Assembly: GCA_963921195.1 (NCBI GenBank)
Contig: OY992540.1
Coordinates: forward strand, 40,137,890-40,201,889
Origin: Pegoplata infirma
Taxonomy: Eukaryota; Arthropoda; Insecta; Diptera; Anthomyiidae
Length of the DNA stretch: 64,000 nt
Reading direction: 5' to 3'
The notes beneath the pieces were generated by a model. That model did not search any database, had not been told where the DNA came from, and saw nothing but the letters and a program-made list of their open reading frames with translations. Shown in pieces: positions 44,611 to 55,979 of this stretch. Position numbers and translations under genes: made by a program. The stretch's first letter is position 1. The number at the start of each line of letters is the position of its first letter.

Positions 44611-45378
44611 GTAAATATTTTTCGAATTCAATAGTTCTTTTTCCAACTTCAGATGATCATTTTCAAATTTTCAAATTCGAAGTTCTAGTGAAGTTTTCAA
44701 ATGGAATCTTCATATTTCAAACGGATTCCGCGATTTTATACATTTTAAATACAAATTTAAAACCTTTTTTCAAAATTTAAATCGAAAAACTCGTTAGCTT
44801 CGGAACGCGTCAAGTACGTGATTTTGTTTCGAAACACTTTTTGTTGTTGTTGTTTGTAAGTAATCAGCTATATTTTATTTTTAAATCACACATATTTTTA
44901 TTTAAAAAAGTTTTTGGAATCTTGCTGCGATATTTGTTGTTCTTTCGTTTCGCCTCTGTTATATACCGCCTCACATAAATCGTGCAAACATTTAGCATGT
45001 TGTTCATGGCAAACATTGACCATCATTAAAAAAAAAAAAAAAAAACATTCTGGGCTGTTTTCTGGTTGAAAAAATTAATATTGAGCTTTACTTGTGACTT
45101 CCTTTTCATCCTCATTTGTTTTTTTCGTTTTTTTAAGTTAATAAAATTGTTCGTTAATTTAAAGTTTAGTTACCTGCTAACTCTGAATTTGTAATATTTC
45201 AAAACATGATAACCAGGGAGGGGAATTTTAGGCAGATTTTTTTGATGTTATTAAATGATCAACATTAATTAAATACATATCTTTACGAATTAACAAATTT
45301 GATTTTTTGCAGAAAATTTATATTATTTGCATATTTTAAATTTTATTTATTTTTTATTAAACCTTTCCAATTCAATTG
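44611..45378. other. Single-copy island
   Basis: Mixed composition with CGGAACGCGTCAAGTACGTG at 44810 and TGTTGTTGTTGTTTG at 44845. No repeat or transposon signature; intronic or intergenic DNA. Confidence 0.45.
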
Positions 45379-45489
45379 TAAAATAAAATGTTTGAGCTCG
45401 AGCCTGGATTTTTTTTATTAATTAAAAAATTGATAAAGAATTTTAATTAAAGAAAAAATCCAGGCCTCGAGCTCATACATTTTATTTTA
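45379..45489. repeat. Near-perfect 48-bp inverted repeat with 14-nt loop
   Basis: The left arm 45379-45426 (TAAAATAAAATGTTTGAGCT, CGAGCCTGGATTTTTT) is matched by the right arm 45441-45489 with about four mismatches or indels. Both arms contain GAGCTCGAG, GC-richer than the surroundings. There are no terminal signatures or flanking duplication. A transcript would fold into a long hairpin. It could be a tiny foldback element or a small-RNA precursor. Confidence 0.8.
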
Positions 45490-45639
45490 CATTTGCGTAT
45501 TTTATTAAAACTGCATACTTCTCGCTATTTGATTACTATATCAAGTGATTTTAAAAAATTGCAAATCATTACAGTAAAACAAATCTACTTTTCCACTTTA
45601 AAGTCAAACTCAATTTTGAAAATTACCGATTAAAAATCG

Positions 45640-46655
45640 GGTTTTTAGGATTTCAACAGCATTGTTAAGATTTTTTAGGCTTTTTAATTTTTTTGATTTT
45701 TTAAGATTTGTAGTGCATGTTTTAAATTTTTAAAGCATATATGCATTTTTTTTTTAATGGATTTTAAAGATTTTTAATACGTTTCTTTAGTTTTTTAATG
45801 AATTTTTTAAATTTTTTCATGCATATTTTATATTTTTAATGCATATTTTATATTTTTAATGCATTATTAGATTTTAAATTCATTTTTAGATTTTAATGAT
45901 TTTTTTTAGATTTTTAGATTTTAAATGCATTTTTAGATTTTATTGTTTTTTTTCGATATAATTCATTTTTAAGATTTGTAATGCACTATTTAGATTTTTA
46001 ATGCATTTTTTTATTTTTAATGCATTTTTTGATTTTAAATTCATTTTTAGATTTTAATGATTTTTTTAGATTTCCATGGAATTTTAAGATTTTAAATGCA
46101 TTTTTAGATTTTATTGTTTTTTCGATTTTTAATGCATTTTTATGATTTTTAATGCATTTTTAAGATTTTTAATGCATTTTTAAGATTTTTAATGCGAATT
46201 TTTTTTCTAAATGCATTTTTTTAAGATTATTAATGAATGTTTTTAGATTTTTAAGCATTTTTTAAATTTGTACTGCATTTTTTGGATTTTTAATGCATTT
46301 TTTAGATTTTTAATGCATTTTTTAGATTTTTTAATGCATTTTTTAGATTTTTAATTCATTTTTTTGATTTTTAATACATTTTTTAGACTTTTAATGCATT
46401 TTTTAGATTTTTTTAATGCATTTTTTTTTAGATTTTTAATGCCTTTTTTAGAATTTTAATAAATTTTTTATTTTTTTTTTTAATTTTTTTTATTTTTTTT
46501 TTTATTTTTTTTTTTATTTTTAGTGAAGATTTTTAATATATTTTTAGATTTCTAATGCATTTTTAGATTTTTAATGATTTTTTAAATTTTCAATGAATTT
46601 TTTAAATTTTTAATAAATTTTTTAGATTTTTAATGCATTTTTTTGATTTTTTTAT
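45640..46655 (+). repeat. TTTTTAGATTTTTAATGCAT minisatellite, main array
   Basis: Dozens of 17-22 bp variants of TTTTTAGATTTTTAATGCAT run through this stretch, cleanest around 46130-46440. The array continues beyond the TIR element (47492-48000) and reappears at 49000-49500 and 50235-50400. No coding capacity. Confidence 0.85.
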
Positions 46656-46656
46656 A

Positions 46657-47489
46657 CACTCAAAAAAAAACTGTATTGTTAGCAAAAAAAGCTCGTAAAC
46701 CTACAAGAAAATTTGCTGATTTTGAACCCACAATTTTGGTAAAGTTAGCAAAAATGTTTTGCCAAAAATTAGTTAACTGAATTTTTTTTTTTTTATTTCA
46801 ACTAAGTTCATACAAATTTGAGGACCCCATTGGGTTCGGACCCGATAGGTCCAGACTCCGATGGGCGTAGGCCTAGTTGGGTTCCTTAACAATCGTCATA
46901 CCTTTTGATCCAAAATTTGTGTCCGTTTCGCTCTACCTTGCTTAGTCTTTGAGATACGTGATTTTAGGGGACCACTGGGGTTTTGAGAATTAAAATACTC
47001 GATAACTTGAAAAATATCATTCGGAGCGCTTTTGGTTATTTTGCGGTCTTGTTCTACGTGTTGAGAGCTACAAAAATGCTATTTGACTTTTTGTTGTGTC
47101 GGCAATATTTACCGAGATATGAGCATTTTATAATTTTCGCGAATGCTAACTTTTTTGGATCCAAAGTTAGGACCCATTAGGGTCTACACATGTGAAGAGG
47201 ACCGGCAATAGTATGGAAAACCCGAAAACCAAGTTAAGTTTTCTTAAAAAACAAAAAAATTTTCAATTTATTTTTGCTAATATTAGCAAAAAAGCTTGTA
47301 AAAATTTGGTCAACTAAATTTTAAATTTACCAAAAAAAAATTAGTTCAAAGTTTGTTTAAAATTGCTAATGCGCTAAATGAAGTTTACAAAATATTTTTG
47401 CTAACATGCTAATCCAAACTTAAAATTTGCTAAATTACTAGAATTAGCAAAAACAAATTAGTAAATCTACTAATGTATTATTTTGAGTG
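46657..47489. mobile_element. TA-flanked TIR element, CACTCAAAAAA ends
   Basis: Begins CACTCAAAAAAAAACTG and ends GTATTATTTTGAGTG, flanked by TA (46655-46656 and 47490-47491). The subterminal zones are full of TTAGCAAAAA/TTTTTGCTAA words. The centre (46795-47210) is a GC-richer segment (GTTCGGACCCGATAGGTCC, GGACCCATTAGGGTCTAC) with no recognisable domain; its longest frame is 65 codons. It has landed in the TTTTTAGATTTTTAATGCAT array. Confidence 0.75.
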
Positions 47490-47491
47490 TA

Positions 47492-48000
47492 CATTTTTTA
47501 GATTTTTAATACATTTTTTAGATTTTTTAAGCATTTTTTTAGATTCTTAATGCATTCATTAGATTTTGCATTTTTTAGATTTTTAAATCCATTTTTTATA
47601 TGTTCAAGCCATTTTTTAGCTTTTTAAGCCATTTTTTAGATTTTTAATCCATTATAGACTAATTTTGAAAAGTGTTTAAACATCTAAAAAAAATCGTTAA
47701 AAATCTAAAAAAAAAACAATGATTTAAAAATACATTAAAAATCTAAAAAATGCATCAAAAATCTAAAAAACTGCATAAAGTTTTAGATTTTTTATGCATT
47801 TTTAGTTTTTCATTGTATTTTTAAATCATTGTTTTTAGATTTTTAATGATTTTTTTTAGTTTTTTTTAGTTTTTGGGTGCATTTTTTTTTTTTTTAGATT
47901 TTGAATGGATTTTTTAAAATTTTGGATGCATTATTTAAATTTTTAATGCATCTTTTAAATTTTAGATGCATTTTTTAAGTTATGGATGCATTTTTTTATG
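47492..48000. repeat. TTTTTAGATTTTTAATGCAT array, continued, with an internal inversion
   Basis: The array resumes after the insertion. At 47680-47780 the unit appears reversed (AAAAATCTAAAAAATGCATC), then flips back at about 47783, so 47680-47870 can fold on itself, including AATGATTTAAAAATACATT with its complement at 47802-47826. Confidence 0.75.
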
Positions 48001-48750
48001 TGCTAAAGCAACCTTATTAGTAACGAACTAAAAACTTTGGAGAGAGTATAAATTGAAAACAATTTTTACTAACCATTATTAGCAGTAAAATTTCATTTTT
48101 GCATATTTTTGGCACATTTTGCTGAAATACATGACTATAATTTTATTACACACACTTTTTGCAATTTTTATTTGCATATTTTATGTTTTACTACATATTT
48201 CAGCATAAAATGCTGTAATTTCCGCATTTACGTTTGTTTCAAATAATTTCAAACACGTTTCTCTCTCTTTAAAAAAAGTGCGTAAATTCAATGACATTTT
48301 TTTAACCAAAAAAAAACTGTACTAGCAAAAAAAAAATAAAATTTTAAAAATATCATTAGGATTTTCATTCATTAACAAAAAACATTTAATTGTTGTAGGC
48401 TTTAACGAAAACATTACAAAAAAAACGATTTAACAAAAAAAAACATTAACAAAAATTAGTAATTTTGTTATTTTTTAGTATTACTGACAGATATAAGTGG
48501 TATTACTAACAGAAATGTTAGATGACTTTACTACCCAATACAACGTCAAAGTAATTTTCAATCATACCTGTAATAGGGTGCTTCAAAAATTTAAGCAAAA
48601 AAAATCACTTGCAAAAATGGCGAGTGAAAAAATTTTTAGTAAAAAAAACTTTTAGAAAAAAAATTTGAGAAAAAAAAAATTTAGAAGAAAAATTTGAAAA
48701 AAAAAAAAATTGAGAAAAAAAAATTGAGAAAAAAATTTGAATAAAAAAAA
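48001..48750. other. AT-rich DNA
   Basis: Mostly unstructured A/T-rich sequence ending in a run of AAATTTGAGAAAAAAA words at 48650-48745. No gene or element is supported. Confidence 0.45.
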
Positions 48751-48754
48751 TTTA

Positions 48755-48870
48755 TTCCATGTCGTTCCCTGATCCATCCCATTTCGTTCCCCGCTTTATT
48801 CCATTGCATTCTCCGTTCCATTTCATTTCGTTCCCTGTTTGATTTCATTTCGTTCCATGTTGGTTCATTA
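48755..48870 (+). repeat. CATTTCGTTCCCTG minisatellite
   Basis: About five degenerate copies of CCATTTCATTTCGTTCCCTG with period near 20-25 bp. It is the complement of the patch at 3225-3320. Both loci sit next to poly-A/T runs, suggesting spread of a larger unit. Confidence 0.75.
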
Positions 48871-48895
48871 AATACCAATAATAAAATTCTACTGA

Positions 48896-49917
48896 TGATA
48901 ACACTACAACTGCAGTGTTTGAAACAGGCAAATGAAAGTTGACATTTTTCATAACAGCGCTAGATTTTTTTTACACGCATTTGAAGTTGGTGATTTCAAA
49001 GCATTTTAATGCATTATTTGTATTTATTATTATTTTTAAAGATTTTTAGTGCATGATTTAGATTTTTAATGCATATTTTTGATTTTAATGCATTATTTTA
49101 GATTTTTTATGCTTTTTTAAGAATTTTAATGCATTTTTGATATTTTAAATCCATTTTTTTTTTTAGATTTTACATGCGTTTTGTTAGATTTCTAAATCAT
49201 TTTTTTTTTTTAAGTAATAATGGATTTTTTATATTTTTAATGCATTTTTAGTATTTTAATGCGTTTTTTCTTAGATTTTCAATGCATTTTTTATATTTTA
49301 ATGCATTTTTTATATTTTAATTTTGTATGCAATTTTAGATTTTTAACTCATTTTTTAGATTTTTAATGCATTTTTAAAATTCTTAATAATTTTTTAAGAT
49401 TTTTAATGCATTTTTTTTAAATTCTTAATGCGTTTTTTATACTTGTAATGTATTTTTTATACTATTAATGTATTAATTATATTTTTAATGCAATTTTTAT
49501 GACTAGGGGTCCATGGTGGTGCCCCTTTTGGACATGTGGGGTCCAGCGTATAAACTTAAGATCGAAATTACGTTAGCCATAACCGCTATGAATTTTGCTG
49601 CAATCGGTTCATTACCTACTTACTGAATAGCCAAATTATTAAAAATAAACCACTGTGCACCGTTGCATATGATTGCTATTTTAAGGCAATAACAAAGTTA
49701 AGTATACGCCTCTTATACAGTTTTCAAGTAATTATTATTATTATAATTATAATAAAAGTTCACCAACTTCAAATGCGTGTAAAAAACAATCTAGCACTGA
49801 ACTAAAAAAAGCCCTTAAAGGTTTTGTTATGGAAAATGTCAACATTCATTTGCTTTAGGTTTCACCTCATTCGGAGTTCGGCTGTTGCATTGTGTTATCA
49901 ATAGAATTAAAGTTTGA
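48896..49917. mobile_element. TIR element, TGATAACAC ends
   Basis: The left arm 48896-48995 (TGATAACACTACAAC, CAAATGAAAGTTGACATTTT, ACACGCATTTGAAGTTGGTG) is inverted in the right arm 49745-49906 (CACCAACTTCAAATGCGTGT, GAAAATGTCAACATTCATTT, TTGCATTGTGTTATCA). The interior holds a patch of the ATGCATTTTT minisatellite and a GC-richer segment at 49500-49610. No clean flanking duplication was found. The right arm continues inward to about 49610 with sequence shared with 51860-52110. Confidence 0.6.
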
Positions 49918-51000
49918 AATTTGAAATTTCAATTGAATTTTGAAATTTAACCAGATTTTCGAATTTTAATTAAATTTTCGATTTCCAATTGGATTTTTGA
50001 ATTTCAATTGAATTTTAAAATTTAATAGTGTTTTTGAATTTAAATTTAATTTTCAATTGAATTTTCAGATTTGAGTTTAATTTTCGATTTTAAAATTTCA
50101 AATAAGTTTTCGAATTTTAATTGAATTTTAAAATTGTAACTGTATTTTAATTAAATTTTTAAATTTCAGTTTTATTTTAAGTTCACATTTTCCAACTTCA
50201 ACTATGTGTCAAATATTTTAGATTTTAAATTTTAATAATAATTTTGATTATTAATATCTTTAATACGTTTTTCAGATTTTAACAGCATTTTTTTAGATTT
50301 TTTAATACATTTTTTAGATTTTAAATGCATTTTTAAAATTTTTATCAATTTTTTAAATTTTTAATGCAATTTTTAGATTTTTACTGCATTTTTTCTGAAA
50401 TTCGAAAAAGAACAATTTAAATTCTTTAAAGATTAATCAAGATCAATTCGAAAAGAACAATTAAATTTCGAAAAACATCTGTTGATATTCGAAAAACATC
50501 TATTGATATTCGAACAACATCTATTAATATTCAAAAAACATCAAAAATAAATAAAATTCAAAAAAGATCAACTAAAATTCAAAAAAAATCTATTAAAAAA
50601 CGAAAAATATAAAAAAGTTAAAAATAAAAAAATCGAAAAATTCCAATTAAAAATCGAAAAAAAATAATAATTAGAAAATTCCAAAAATATAATTTTAAAT
50701 TCGAGAAAGTAAAGGTAAAATTTAAAATCGAAAATTCGAAAAAGACTAGTTTAAATACGAAAAATACCAATTGAAATTTGTAAAACATTAATCAAGATCA
50801 ATTAAAATTTCAAAAATAATAGTTGAAATTCGAAAAAAGAACATTTCAAATTCGAAAAAGTTGAATTAAAATTCCAAAAGTTTGAATTAAAATTCGAAAA
50901 AATCTAAAAAAATTTAAATTCGAAAAAGTGCAATTGAAATTCAAAAAAAAAAAAAAACAATTAGCTAAGCCAACTAAAAATTCGAAAACTTCGAACCACC
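49918..51000. repeat. Minisatellite patches of three related types
   Basis: 49918-50200 has TTTCAATTGAATTTTCGA units in one orientation. 50235-50400 has TTTTTAGATTTTTAATGCAT. 50400-50990 has the opposite orientation, with GATATTCGAAAAACATCTAT and AAATTCGAAAAAGATCAATT variants. The switches are abrupt. Confidence 0.7.
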
Positions 51001-51845
51001 CTAATTTACACATGAATTTTGAGTATTGTAAAGTATTTCAGTTTAGTTCAACATACAAATATCGAAAGAAAAAAAAACAAGCACGCACATGCGTGTAAAC
51101 TTGTCTAACAATTTTATTAATAGTTTTTGCCAACTGTTGCTGTGGCTCTGTATTTTACTTTTTCTAAGTATATTGATGGTAGCAGGCAGCTAACATTATG
51201 AACGAAATGTTTGATTTTGAACACAAGTCATAGTCAAGGCTTAGAAATATTTTTTTTTTTTTTCGGTTTAAGCGGCTTTTATAAATTTGTAGTTGTTCTT
51301 TTAGTTTAGTTTTATAATTTTGCTTGAACTTGGCCTTGGGTTAGGTTAGAGGGGGCAACAAACATTTAGCCAATGAAATGGAGTTGTTATTGTGGTTTCA
51401 ATGTTTATAATAATAATTCTTCTTCTGGAGGCACAACAGCAACACATAGATGGATGATATTATTATTAAATTAGTTGGTTTTGTTAAGTATTTAAACTAA
51501 TTAATGTTTATTTGGTGTTTTTTTTTTTTTTTGTATGTAATTATAATTATACCTACTTTACAGACTTTTTAATTTTGTTTGCTGTTTATTGTTTACTAAG
51601 AAACAGGTAATAACAAAAAAATTCCATTGTAAAGTTTGTAATCGGGTTATAATTGTGGTAAATGGAGAAAATGAAGTTAAAATTTGATGGAGGTTATGGG
51701 GAGGTTAAAATTCTGTTAGAAAAATTTTGAATCTTAAGGTGTTAGAGGTTACAATCGGTTATACCGTTGACAGGTATAGAGATGCTTATAAACTAGGTTA
51801 AAGTAATATCTTCGACAGACTTTTTTGAAAATTTGCCAAAACCAA
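51001..51845. other. Single-copy island
   Basis: Mixed composition with GGTTAGGTTAGAGGGGGCAA at 51341 and AGGCACAACAGCAACAC at 51429. No repeat structure beyond poly-T runs. Confidence 0.45.
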
Positions 51846-51849
51846 AATC

Positions 51850-52503
51850 GGAATAGAAGGAAGCCAAAAGCAAATGAAAGCTGACATTTTCCATAGCAAA
51901 ACCCTCAAAGATCTTTTTTATGTCAGTGCTAGACTTTTATTGACACGCATTTAAAGTTGGTAAACTTTTAGTATAATTATAACAATAATTATTTTAAAAC
52001 TGTATAGGAGGCGTATGATTAATTTTATAATTGCCTTTAAATAACAATCATACGCAACGGTGCACAGTAGTTTATTTTTAATAATTTGGCTATTCAGTAA
52101 AGCATAGCGCTCTGTTCGCTTTCACGGGAAAAAATCTGACAAACTCCATATAAAAAAAATAAATTTTGTCAACCTGAGGAATTATTGGGAAATTATGAAA
52201 AAAAATTCTCCCATATTTATTATACAAGACAATTTAATTTTTTTTTTAATTTCCGTGAAAAAGTAAAATTTCAGTTTTGTTATGATAGTTTCTTTCTTAG
52301 AATTATCAAAAGTGTGTGATTTATACATTTTTTATTACGATTTGAGGCTGGACCGATTACAGCGACATTCATACCGAAATCTAACACTGAACCAAAAAAA
52401 TCTTTGAGGGTTTTTTATGTAAAATGTCTACTTGTATTTGCTTTTGGTTTCATCCAATTCCGATTCGGAAAGCTCGATTTTGTATCACTGTGTTATCAAA
52501 TGT
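51850..52503. mobile_element. Second TGATAACAC-type TIR element, 5' trimmed
   Basis: The left arm 51862-52110 is the complement of 49610-49862, including AAAGCAAATGAAAGCTGACA, GTGCTAGACTTTTATTGACA, CAATCATACGCAACGGTGCA and AATAATTTGGCTATTCAGTA. The right arm 52385-52503 carries TCTAACACTGAACC, AATGTCTACTTGTATTTGC and CACTGTGTTATCA. The left terminus lacks TGATAACAC. A mini-me in reverse abuts the right end. Confidence 0.6.
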
Positions 52504-52795
52504 TTTTATACCCTCCAACTACATGACACTTTGTCATTCAGTGTGTAACGCATCAAAATATCGGTCTAGGACCCCATAAAGTATATATATATTTATGATC
52601 AGTGATCGATTCTAAGATTCTAAGACATTCTAGCGATGTCCGTCTGTCTGTCAGTCTGTAGTTAACACGATGCAGTCCAAAATAAAAGAGCTAGACTCCC
52701 GACATTTGGCACGAATATGTCTTATGTTCCTAGGCAGGTTAAGTTCGTAAATGAGCAAAATCGAACCTCTGAAAAACACAATTTTTTTAACATGA
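52504..52795 (-). mobile_element. Mini-me-like 3' part, minus strand
   Basis: On the complement: TAACTACAGACTGACAGACA, GACGGACATCGCTAGAATG, a core remnant with a 9-bp internal duplication (TTCTAAGATTCTAAGA on the given strand), ATATATATACTTTATGGGGT, and a terminus ending GGAGGGTATAAAAA. The 5' hairpin and body are absent or unrecognisable. Confidence 0.65.
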
Positions 52796-52884
52796 TTTTT
52801 TTGTGTTTTTGTTTAACAAATTCAACATTTTTATGCTACAAGAAGTCCACAGTCCTGCATTTGGACCCAAAGAATTAGAAAATG

Positions 52885-54677
52885 TAGAGTCCGACCGAAT
52901 ATTCGGTTTCGTTCTCGGTTTCGGCCGAATAATGGGGTTTCGGCCTCTATTCGGTATTCGGCAAAATGTTGGCCGAAACCGAAACCTTTTGGTATTTTAA
53001 AAAACGTGTAAAAAAGTCGCTAAAATTTTTGATTTCGTATTTCATTTCACTTGTTTCAGTTCAATTGAAGAAAATCTTACAAGTTTATGCATTAAATGTA
53101 AAACTGTTTCAGTTCAAAAATTATTTTCTCCTAAACTACAAAAGAAATTTAAAAATTTTTTTGTAAGTTTTTTAAAAAACATATTTTTTTTTTTTCAAAA
53201 ATACAATAATTCCTATGGTTTAAAAGCATTATATGCTGTATACGGGGCATTCCATGTGAAATCGGGCACTTTGAAAAACTTTTTTTTTAGATTTTTCCAA
53301 TATGTTTACAGTTTTTAGTACCCTTCGAAAACTCCTTCGTGGTAAATTTTCAGATTTTTTTGATGACCCGTTCAAAAGATATCGAATTTTTAAAAATTGG
53401 CAGTTTGTTCCTTTAGTCAAACTTCTTTTAATCATAACTTCTTCAATAATAGTCCAAATTTCAAATTTTTTTTTTTCAAAATTTTTGTTTTTTTTAAATA
53501 CTTTCTAAAAAAATAGGCTCCCATACAAAATTACATTTTTATAAAATTTGCTCCAACTGCTATTTGTATGGGAGCCTACTTAGGGAGTGCAGATAGGGCG
53601 TAGGTATGTTTTGAAAAAATGTTGTAGGGTAAAAATAAATTGGGGTCGGTCTCAATAATGACCCCTCTCGGACGCACCATTGGACCGGTAGAAGCTGATT
53701 AAATAAAACAAATTTACAAAAAATAAAAAAAATTGTATGGGGACCGCCTTAACAGTTAAAGAGGGTAGGTGTGTTCAGAGAAAATGTTTGGACTAAAAAA
53801 ATATTGTGGGTCGGTCATACATTTTGTTGCTCTAAGGGCACTATTTGGGCAGTTAGAGCGGTTGGAACAAATTTTAAAAAAATGTCGTATTGTGTGGGAG
53901 CACCCTTAGAAATTGGAGATAGGGTATTAGTTTGTTCCAAAGAAATGTTAAGACGTCAAAATTAATGGGGGTCGGTCTTATAAAGGACCCCCCTATGACG
54001 CACTATTGGAGCAGTAGAAGTGATTTTAAGATTGGAAAATTACAACAAAATTTTTTCAAAAAATTTTAAAAAATTGTAATAATTGTTATCCCACGATCTT
54101 CCTGGGCAAAAAATTTGTAGAATTGATAGAAGTTTTACACAAAAAAATTTCAAAAAAATCGAAGAGTACAAACATTTTCAAAAATGAGATTTAAATTATA
54201 AAACTTAAAAATCGCATACTAGAGCGCTTTTAAGAATTTTTTGGGATTTTTTTTTTAGAAAGTACGTAAAAAAACAAAATTTTGAAATAAAAAAATTTGA
54301 AATTTGGACCATTATTGAAGAAGTTATGATTAAAAGAAGTTTGAGTAAAGGAACAAACTACCAATTTTTAAAAATTCGATATCTTTTGAACGGGTCATCA
54401 AAAAAATCTGAAAATTTACCACGAAGAAGTTTTCGAAAGGTACTAAAAATTGTAAAAAAATTGGGAAAATCTAAAAAAAAGTTTTTCAAAGTGTCCGATT
54501 TCACATGGAATGCCCCATATTTATCTTTAGCAAATTTTTAAAAATTTTATTCATGCCAGGCGGTAATTTTTTTTTAAGTTTCGGTTTCGGTTCGGTTTCG
54601 GCCGAATATTACTTTTTCGGCCGAATATTCGGTTCGGTTTCGGTTCGGCCTCGAAAACTGGTTTCGGTCGGACTCTA
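52885..54677. mobile_element. TIR element rich in TTCGGTTTCGGCCGAA words
   Basis: The left end TAGAGTCCGACCGAATATTC and the right end (complement TAGAGTCCGACCGAAACC) are inverted. Both are followed by many TCGGTTTCGG and CGGCCGAATA words (52890-52990 and 54580-54670). A TA flank is possible but ambiguous. The middle is occupied by a second foldback element. A fragment with a related end (CTAGTGTCCGACCGAACA on the complement) lies at 60979-61200. Confidence 0.7.
53246..54527. mobile_element. Nested foldback element, about 270-bp arms
   Basis: The left arm 53246-53515 (GGGGCATTCCATGTGAAATC, TTCGTGGTAAATTTTCAGAT, GATGACCCGTTCAAAAGATA) is inverted in 54247-54527, ending GATTTCACATGGAATGCCCC. The loop 53516-54246 holds three tandem units of about 165 bp starting TTGTATGGGAGC near 53567, 53734 and 53895 and containing GGGGTCGGTCTTATAA and GGACGCACTATTGGAGCAG. 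GGCATTCCA also occurs in the foldback element at 26068, suggesting distant relationship. No transposase frame. Confidence 0.75.
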
Positions 54678-54689
54678 TAGATTTATCAA

Positions 54690-55700
54690 ATTTTAATAGA
54701 ATTTTCGAAATTCAATTGAACTATGGAGTTTTTACTGGATTTTTAAATTTCGAATTTTATTTAAATTTTTGAATTATTACTAAATTTTTTTAATTTCAAT
54801 TGAATTTTCTAATTTTTGATTAATTTTTAAATTTCACTTCAAATTTTAATTGAATTTTCAAATTTTAATTAAATTTTTGAATTTCAAATTAATTTTTGAA
54901 TTTCAATTTTATTTTGGGAATCGAATTTTAAATTTTAGGAAAATTTTTGAATTTTGATAGAATTTTCAAATTTTAATTGAATTTTTAGAAATTTTTGAAT
55001 TCGAATTTTAAATTTTCAAGTTTTAATTATTCCTTTTCGAATTTTATTTAAATTCTCGTATTTTAATTTCGATATTTTATTGAATTCTTGAATTTCAATT
55101 AAATTTTTTAATTTGAGTTGAATTATCAAATTTCAGATACATTTTCGAACTCAATTAAATTTACGAATCTTGATAGAATTTTGGAATTTCAATAGAATTT
55201 TCGAATTAAATTTAATTGACTTAAAAAACTTTAATCATTTTTTATTAAATTTTAAATTTTCGAATTTTAGTTCTGTTTTTTTTTTAATTTTAATAGAGTT
55301 TTTGAGTTTCAATTTAATTTTTGAATTCTACCTAAATTGTCGAATTTTAATAAAAACTTCCGAATTTTAATTAATACCTTTTAGAATTACATTTGAATTT
55401 TCAAATTTAAATTAAATTTGCAAATTTCAATAGAGTTTTCGATTTGTAATAGAGTTTTAGAGTTTCAATTGAATTATCGAATTTCAATTGATTTTTCGAA
55501 ATTTTAATTAATTTTCAAATTTTAATTGAATTTTCAAATTTCAATAGAATTTGTGAATTTCAATAAAATTTTCAAACTTCAATAAAATTTTCATACTTCA
55601 ATTGAGTTTTGAAATTTTACTAGAATTTTGATTTCAATTATATTTTCATATTTCAATTAAATTTTCGAAATTTAATTGAATTTTATTGTTCGACTTAAAC
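54690..55700 (+). repeat. TTTCAATTGAATTTTCGAA minisatellite, orientation 1
   Basis: About fifty degenerate 18-22 bp units. Variation is mostly in the AATT/TTAA words, with TTCGAATTT and CAATTGAATTTT best kept. It continues at 55980-56395 after the TIR element. Confidence 0.85.
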
Positions 55701-55712
55701 TTGAATTATCGA

Positions 55713-55964
55713 CCCGTGTGAAAATTGATTTGATCTTATTTGATTTGCTTTGATCAGATAATGTATGGTTGCATCTGATTGTATATAATTGCATCTGATC
55801 AGATATAATAATAAAATATCAAATTTCAGCCAATGTTAACCAAATCCGAGACATAATTAGAACTCGATTTTGGGTATTTCAGATATAATTATATGCAATC
55901 AGATATGATCGTATATGAATAGATATAAAGAGATCAGATAAGATCTAATTAATTTTTACTTGGG
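55713..55964. mobile_element. TIR element, CCCGTGTGAAAATT ends, TGATCAGAT interior
   Basis: Starts CCCGTGTGAAAATTGATT and ends TAATTAATTTTTACTTGGG. The interior repeats TGATCAGATA, GCATCTGAT and ATCAGATATAAT. Flanks are GA and AA, so a 2-bp duplication is not clean here. The ends are a more diverged version of CCCGAGTAAAAATT. Confidence 0.6.
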
Positions 55965-55979
55965 AAATTATAATTAAAG

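Noticed and set aside
46480..46520. Poly-T run as a terminator or poly-A tail
   Set aside because: It is part of the T-rich minisatellite; no retroposed gene or polymerase III gene lies upstream.
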